Source of the DNA: Thalassobaculum sp965228445
GTDB lineage: Bacteria > Pseudomonadota > Alphaproteobacteria > Thalassobaculales > Thalassobaculaceae
Direction of reading: 5' to 3'
Length of the DNA stretch: 64,000 nt
NCBI GenBank assembly: GCA_965228445.1
Contig: OZ245813.1
Coordinates: 2,046,001 to 2,110,000, forward strand
Part shown: positions 60,285-64,000 of the stretch, piece after piece
How the letters are laid out: every line of letters begins with the position of its first letter
Numbering within the stretch: position 1 is the first letter of the stretch
Notes under the pieces: model-generated
The model's input: the letters and a program-made list of their open reading frames with translations, nothing else
What the model was told of the DNA's origin: nothing
Databases searched by the model: none
Position numbers and translations under genes: made by a program

Positions 60285-60322
60285 GGCTCCGTCTAACCAC
60301 GAACCGCGTCGGGGCGGAAGGG

Positions 60323-60358
60323 ATGACATCCACCGTCCGTGCGGCTAGCGTCCGGCCA
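60323..60358 (+). promoter_or_regulatory. sigma70-type promoter of sfsA, predicted leaderless
   Basis: ATGACA (60323-60328, five of six bases of TTGACA), 17 bp, TAGCGT (60346-60351). The start site would be near the sfsA ATG at 60358, and no Shine-Dalgarno sequence is present. Confidence 0.45.
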
Positions 60359-61068
60359 TGGACTTGCCCACCCCCCTGCACGAAGGCCGCCTGATCCAGC
60401 GCTACAAGCGCTTCCTCGCCGATGTCGATCTCGGCGGCGAGGTGGTGACCGCCCATTGCCCGAACCCGGGCGCGATGACCGGTCTGAAGGATCCCGGCCT
60501 GCGGGTCTGGCTGTCGCGTTCGCCCGACCCCAAACGCAAGCTGCCCTACACGCTGGAGCTGGTGGAGACGCCGGGCGGGCTGGTCGGCATCCATACCGGC
60601 CGGCCGAACGCCATCGTCGCCGAGGCGATCGCCGCCGGCCTGATCCCGGAGCTGGCCGGCTACGAGACCCTGCACCGCGAGGTGAAATACGGTGTGAACA
60701 GCCGCATCGACATGCTGCTGGAGAGCCCGGACCGGCCGCTCTGCTACGTGGAGGTGAAGAACGTCCACCTGGTCCGGCCCGACGGCCCCAATCCCGGCGC
60801 TCACGAATTCCCCGACAGCGTCACCGCCCGCGGCGCCAAGCACCTGGACGAGCTTGCCGCCATGGTGGCGGCGGGCAACCGGGCGGTCATGCTGTTCTGC
60901 ATCCAGCGGATGGACGGCGACCGGCTGATGCTCGCCCGCGACATCGACCCGAAATACGGCCTCGCCTTCGACCGCGCCCGCGCGGCGGGGGTCGAGGCCC
61001 TGGCCTGGGAATGCGAGGTGACTTTGGAGCGCGTAGTGCTGGCACGACCCGTTCCCGTGATCGGCTGA
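60358..61068 (+). CDS. sfsA: SfsA family DNA/RNA nuclease (236 aa)
   Basis: A small nuclease with an N-terminal OB-fold and a C-terminal PD-(D/E)XK domain. Its physiological role in the maltose/sugar fermentation phenotype is not well defined. Conserved features are LIQRYKRFLADVDLGGEVVTAHCPNPGAM (about residues 12-40) and INSRIDMLLE, here as VNSRIDMLLE. CYVEVKNVHLV (about 128-138) is the nuclease core, and DSVTARGAKHLDELAAM (about 156-172) follows. Divergent from the binding-protein gene across a 73-bp gap. Followed after four bases by the MORN-type small gene. Confidence 0.92.
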   Translation: MDLPTPLHEGRLIQRYKRFLADVDLGGEVVTAHCPNPGAMTGLKDPGLRVWLSRSPDPKRKLPYTLELVETPGGLVGIHTGRPNAIVAEAIAAGLIPELAGYETLHREVKYGVNSRIDMLLESPDRPLCYVEVKNVHLVRPDGPNPGAHEFPDSVTARGAKHLDELAAMVAAGNRAVMLFCIQRMDGDRLMLARDIDPKYGLAFDRARAAGVEALAWECEVTLERVVLARPVPVIG

Positions 61069-61072
61069 CCCC

Positions 61073-61303
61073 ATGGACGGCGGCGAGAAACCCTTCGAAA
61101 AACGCCACAAGGACGGCAGCCTCTGGGCCGTCGGGCAGACCATCGACGACGTGCCCACCGGCTACTGGGAGTGGTTCCGCAAGGATGGGACAAAGCTGCG
61201 CTCCGGCCATTTCGAGAACGGCGACCAGGTCGGCGACTGGACGACCTACGACAGGGCCGGCGCGCCGTACAAGACGACGCGGATGAAGCCGAAGCCCTCA
61301 TAG
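61073..61303 (+). CDS. small MORN-repeat (YwqK-like) protein (76 aa)
   Basis: Contains MORN-variant repeats of the type G-x-x-x-G-x-W-x-x-W/Y. DDVPTGYWEWFRKDGTKLRS (about residues 25-44) is followed by GHFENGDQVGDWTTYD (about 45-60). Such short repeats fold as beta-hairpins and often act as antitoxin-like or binding modules. There is no signal peptide. It lies four bases after sfsA, so it is probably co-transcribed with it, although function is unknown. Confidence 0.8.
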   Translation: MDGGEKPFEKRHKDGSLWAVGQTIDDVPTGYWEWFRKDGTKLRSGHFENGDQVGDWTTYDRAGAPYKTTRMKPKPS

Positions 61304-61375
61304 CCGGCCCCGAACCTTGACCTTCCCGGCCGGCGGCAGCAGATTGCAGGCCGGTTACGGAAAAGGAAGATCGCG

Positions 61376-62179
61376 ATGCAGCAGCTCGCCGAAGCGCGCC
61401 AGATCGTGCGCCACGGGCCTGAGGATTTCGAAGGTATGCGCAAGGCTGGACGCCTCGCGGCCGAGATCCTCGACATGATCACCGACCATGTCGTCCCTGG
61501 CGTCACCACCGACGAGCTGGACCGGCTCTGCCACGAGATGACCCTGGCCAACGGCGCCACCCCGGCCCCGCTCGGCTACAAGGGCTTTCCGAAGTCGATC
61601 TGCACCTCCATCAACCACGTGGTCTGCCACGGCATTCCGGGCGAGCGGAAGCTGGAGGAGGGCGAGATCGTCAATATCGACGTGACCGTCATCCTCGACG
61701 GCTGGCACGGCGACAGCAGCCGCATGTACCTGGTCGGCGACAAGATCTCTGTGAAGGCCAAGCGGCTGGTGGAAGTGACCTACGACGCCATGATGCTGGG
61801 CATCGAGGTAATCCGCCCCGGCGTGCATCTGGGGGCCATCGGCCACCGCATCCAGACCTTCGCCGAGGGACAGCGCTTCTCCGTGGTGCGCGATTTCTGC
61901 GGCCACGGCCTGGGCCGGACCTTCCACGCGCCGCCGAGCGTGCTGCATTACGGCCATCCCGACGACGGCCCGATGCTGGAGCCGGGCATGTTCTTCACCG
62001 TCGAGCCGATGATCAATGCCGGCAAGTTCGCGGTGAAGATCCTGGAGGACGGCTGGACCGCGGTGACCCGCGACCGCTCGCTGTCGGCCCAGTTCGAGCA
62101 TTCCATCGGCGTGACCGAAACCGGGTTCGAGATCTTCACCCTGTCGCCCAAGGGCTATACGAAGCCGCCGTATCTGTGA
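61376..62179 (+). CDS. map: type I methionine aminopeptidase (267 aa)
   Basis: Removes the N-terminal methionine from nascent proteins. Metal ligands are all present: the Asp in VNIDVTVILDGWHGDSS (two ligands), the His in FCGHGLGRTFHAPPSV (about residues 174-189), and the Glu in PGMFFTVEPMIN and QFEHSIGVTE. The substrate His is in TSINHVVCHGIP. Length is typical of the bacterial type Ia enzyme with a short N-terminal extension. The ATG follows AAAAGGAAG. It is an essential housekeeping gene; radC follows 261 bp downstream. Confidence 0.95.
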   Translation: MQQLAEARQIVRHGPEDFEGMRKAGRLAAEILDMITDHVVPGVTTDELDRLCHEMTLANGATPAPLGYKGFPKSICTSINHVVCHGIPGERKLEEGEIVNIDVTVILDGWHGDSSRMYLVGDKISVKAKRLVEVTYDAMMLGIEVIRPGVHLGAIGHRIQTFAEGQRFSVVRDFCGHGLGRTFHAPPSVLHYGHPDDGPMLEPGMFFTVEPMINAGKFAVKILEDGWTAVTRDRSLSAQFEHSIGVTETGFEIFTLSPKGYTKPPYL

Positions 62180-62203
62180 GAACGGTGCCTTCCGAGAACC
62201 ACG

Positions 62204-62280
62204 CCGTCGTCCTGACGCAAGTCAGGACCGAGCCGCCGGCGTTGGTGCACCGCAGATCCTGATTTGCATCAGGATGACGG
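62204..62280. repeat. intergenic palindromic element with two hairpins
   Basis: CCGTCGTCCTGA (62204-62215) pairs with TCAGGATGACGG (62269-62280) at 11 of 12 bases. Within it TCCTGAC-GCAA-GTCAGGA (62210-62227) and ATCCTGAT-TTGC-ATCAGGAT (62256-62275) are two perfect smaller hairpins. This is the architecture of a REP/BIME-like unit. It follows map and could act as its terminator. Confidence 0.75.
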
Positions 62281-62349
62281 GAGGGGCAACTGGGCGCCGG
62301 CCCCTTGGGCCCGGACCACTAGGGCGCCGGGCAACGCTTTTCCCCACCC

Positions 62350-62386
62350 CCTCATCCTGAGCAGAAGCGGAGCGACGTGTCGAAGG
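62350..62386. repeat. fragment of intergenic repeat family A
   Basis: CCTCATCCTGAGCAG...CGTGTCGAAGGACGC repeats the left half of the elements at 22261 and 31907, with several changes. The second arm is absent, so it no longer forms the large stem. Confidence 0.5.
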
Positions 62387-62440
62387 ACGCCCCCGCCCCT
62401 TCCATAACGTCTCCGAACCCACCGGCCAGGGAGGATGGGC

Positions 62441-63139
62441 GTGTATGACGGGTTGGGCGAGGTGCAGGATCCGGGGCCGGAAGGCCACCGTCAGCGGCTG
62501 CGCCGGCGGTTCCTGGCGGCCGGCGCGGATGCGCTGGCGGATTACGAACTGATCGAGCTGCTGCTGTTCCTGGCCAAGCCGCGGGGCGACGTCAAACCGC
62601 TGGCCAAGCGGCTGATCGCCCGGTTCGGCTCCTTCGCCGGCACCATCAGCGCCGAGCCCGCCGACCTGGCGAAGGTCGACGGCATGGGCGAGGCCTCGGT
62701 CGCAGCCCTCAAGACCGCCAAGGCGGCGGCCGACCGGCTGCTGGGCGAGCCGCTGCTGAAACGGCCCGTACTGTCGGGCTGGAAGCAGCTTCTCGACTAC
62801 TGCCACGCCGCCATGGCGCACGAACCGGTGGAGGTCGTGCGCGTGCTCTATCTCGACAAGCGCAACCGGCTGATCCAGGACGAGCTGCAGGGCCGCGGCA
62901 CCATCGACCACACCCCGCTCTATCCGCGCGAGGTGGTGAAGCGGGCGCTCGACCTGGGCGCCTCGGCGCTGATCGTCGTGCACAACCACCCAACCGGCGA
63001 CCCGACCCCGTCCCAGGCCGACATCTCGACCACCGCCCAGCTCAAGGAGGCAGCGGCGACGCTCGGCATCGTGCTGCACGACCATCTGATCGTCGCCCGG
63101 CACGGTCATGTCAGTTTCCGGTCGAAGGGGCTGCTTTAG
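62441..63139 (+). CDS. radC: RadC/MPN-domain JAMM-type protein (232 aa)
   Basis: A COG2003 protein with an N-terminal helix-hairpin-helix-like segment (FLAKPRGDVKPLAKRLIARFG and VDGMGEASVAALKTAKAA, about residues 45-95). The C-terminal JAMM/MPN+ domain carries its metal motif in VVHNHPTGDPTPSQADISTT (HxH...D, about 180-199). Once thought to act in recombinational repair, the function is now uncertain. AGGGAGG ends directly before the ATG at 62435 but six bases before an in-frame GTG at 62441, so I take the GTG as start. The tail overlaps the MFS gene by four bases, in convergent orientation. Confidence 0.9.
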   Translation: MYDGLGEVQDPGPEGHRQRLRRRFLAAGADALADYELIELLLFLAKPRGDVKPLAKRLIARFGSFAGTISAEPADLAKVDGMGEASVAALKTAKAAADRLLGEPLLKRPVLSGWKQLLDYCHAAMAHEPVEVVRVLYLDKRNRLIQDELQGRGTIDHTPLYPREVVKRALDLGASALIVVHNHPTGDPTPSQADISTTAQLKEAAATLGIVLHDHLIVARHGHVSFRSKGLL

Positions 63140-64000
63140 GCCTCGACCGACTCGCCATGGGTCTCGCGCACCGCCAGGGCGACGAGCAGGCCGAACACGC
63201 CGATCACCGGCAGGACCAGGAAGGCGCGCTCGTAGGCGGCCGCCGTGTAGACCCGGGCGCCCTCCTGCAGGGTGCCGTCCCAGGCGAGGTCGAGCACCCA
63301 GCCGAGCAGCGGCTGCAGCACGGCACCAGAGCCGACCACGCAGCCGTTGATGATGCCGACCGTGGCCCCGGCCGCCCAGAGCGGGGTGTTCTCCCGGCCG
63401 ATCGAGAACGACAGGACCATGGAGGAGGCGCCCAGCCCCTGGACGATCAGGGAGACGGCCAGCGAGGCCGCCCCGGCATGCGGCAGGTACACCGCGGCGA
63501 CGATCCCCGCGGTCGACAGCACCGCGCCGAGGATCATGAACGGCTTGCGCCGCCGGTAGCGGTCGGCCAGCCAGCCGAACAGCGGCGCGCCGATGCCCCA
63601 GCCGATGAACAGGCAGCTCACCAGCAGCGCCGCCTCGGCCTTGGGGTGGCCATAGGCCTGCATCACGTAGGGCACGCCCCAGAGCGCTCCGAAGGCCAGC
63701 ATGGCGCTGGTCATTGCCAGCCCGAACATGGCCGCCAGCCAGACCTGGCCGCTGCCCGCCGCCCGCTTCAGGCCGGCCAGCAGCCGCGGCCGCGGCACGG
63801 TACCGTCCGGGCGCGGCCGGTCGCGCAGGATCAGGCCGCAGCCGATCGCCAGGGCCGCGCCGAACGCGGCCACGACCAGCATCATCGGCCGCCAGCCGAA
63901 GGCCTCCACCGCCGCGCCCAGCGGCGCCTGGCCGGTGATGCCGCCGATCACGCCGAGCAACTGGGCGCCGCCGCTCAGCGTGGCGAAGCGCGAGGCCGGC
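63136..64000 (-). CDS. MFS transporter, N-terminus beyond the right edge (partial)
   Basis: The open frame runs out of the window at 64000 without a start. The first visible residues are PASRFATLSGGAQLLGVIGG. The visible ~287 residues include GVIGGITGQAPLGAAVEAFGWRPMM (helix 5 region), a central loop RDRPRPDGTVPRPRLLAGL and the motif A-like loop PLFGWLADRYRRRKPFMIL, then five helices. The end AVRETHGESVEA is the cytoplasmic tail. The substrate is unknown. It overlaps the end of radC by four bases. Confidence 0.82.
   Translation of the reverse strand, partial: PASRFATLSGGAQLLGVIGGITGQAPLGAAVEAFGWRPMMLVVAAFGAALAIGCGLILRDRPRPDGTVPRPRLLAGLKRAAGSGQVWLAAMFGLAMTSAMLAFGALWGVPYVMQAYGHPKAEAALLVSCLFIGWGIGAPLFGWLADRYRRRKPFMILGAVLSTAGIVAAVYLPHAGAASLAVSLIVQGLGASSMVLSFSIGRENTPLWAAGATVGIINGCVVGSGAVLQPLLGWVLDLAWDGTLQEGARVYTAAAYERAFLVLPVIGVFGLLVALAVRETHGESVEA

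Overview
The window is 64 kb of high-GC (about two thirds G+C), densely packed chromosomal DNA from an alphaproteobacterium. That placement rests on PAS_5 proteins, a DUF2852 protein, a Zur-type Fur regulator beside a His-rich COG0523 GTPase, an RpoE/ChrR-like (TGATCC-N18-TAAGAT) promoter, and an iron-sulfur PhrB photolyase with the same cysteine numbering as the Agrobacterium enzyme. A Rhodospirillales-type marine or environmental relative is my best guess, not a proof. I saw no rRNA, tRNA, CRISPR array, prophage or insertion sequence.

Layout. 0-6.4 kb: end of one PAS_5 gene and a complete tandem copy, a TauE/SafE exporter, a 2OG-Fe(II) oxygenase divergent from a TetR regulator with a palindromic operator between them, a DUF2852 protein, an NTF2-like protein, a methyltransferase and hemF. 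6.4-17.9 kb: pdeM, then a photo-oxidative-stress island made of two convergent operons. The rightward one is photolyase / FAD amine oxidase-like / DUF1365 / Cfa-type methyltransferase / MFS / DUF3833 lipoprotein. The leftward one is DUF6134 / FeS photolyase PhrB / SDR / NTF2-like. Three RpoE-type promoter matches sit in front of these units. 17.9-24.1 kb: zur and its COG0523 metallochaperone, an AEC transporter, RidA, a flavin reductase, and a zinc-less quinone oxidoreductase behind an ArsR/SufR-like regulator. 24.2-31.9 kb: a soluble double-PAS chemoreceptor, an MFS exporter behind a perfect 19-bp palindrome, then a pdxJ / DUF2256 / OYE / two-permease operon and a lipoprotein.

32-48 kb: an M20 amidohydrolase, an ankyrin protein, an imidazolonepropionase-like amidohydrolase, a large unknown membrane protein that overlaps ribokinase tail to tail, a complete five-gene dipeptide-type ABC importer on the minus strand, a NupC nucleoside transporter and a VOC protein. 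48-54 kb: a small AT-richer island with a 67-residue membrane/coiled-coil gene, then MFS, an acidic small protein, glutaminase, a class III aminotransferase with a strong terminator, a relic of an ABC exporter, and an SDR. 54-64 kb: a solitary flagellin, a TIM-barrel amidohydrolase, an enoyl-CoA hydratase/CinA cluster, an SDR coupled to a solute-binding protein with no signal peptide, sfsA, a MORN protein, map, radC and a truncated MFS gene at the right edge.

The most notable results are the predicted RpoE/ChrR-type promoters that tie the two photolyase operons together, the hairpin that includes the Shine-Dalgarno region of the 25.9-kb MFS gene, several families of dispersed intergenic palindromes, two promoters placed so that transcripts of pdeM and sfsA would be leaderless, and small or broken genes that automated calling would probably miss (DUF2256, the 67-residue gene, the ABC exporter remnant).
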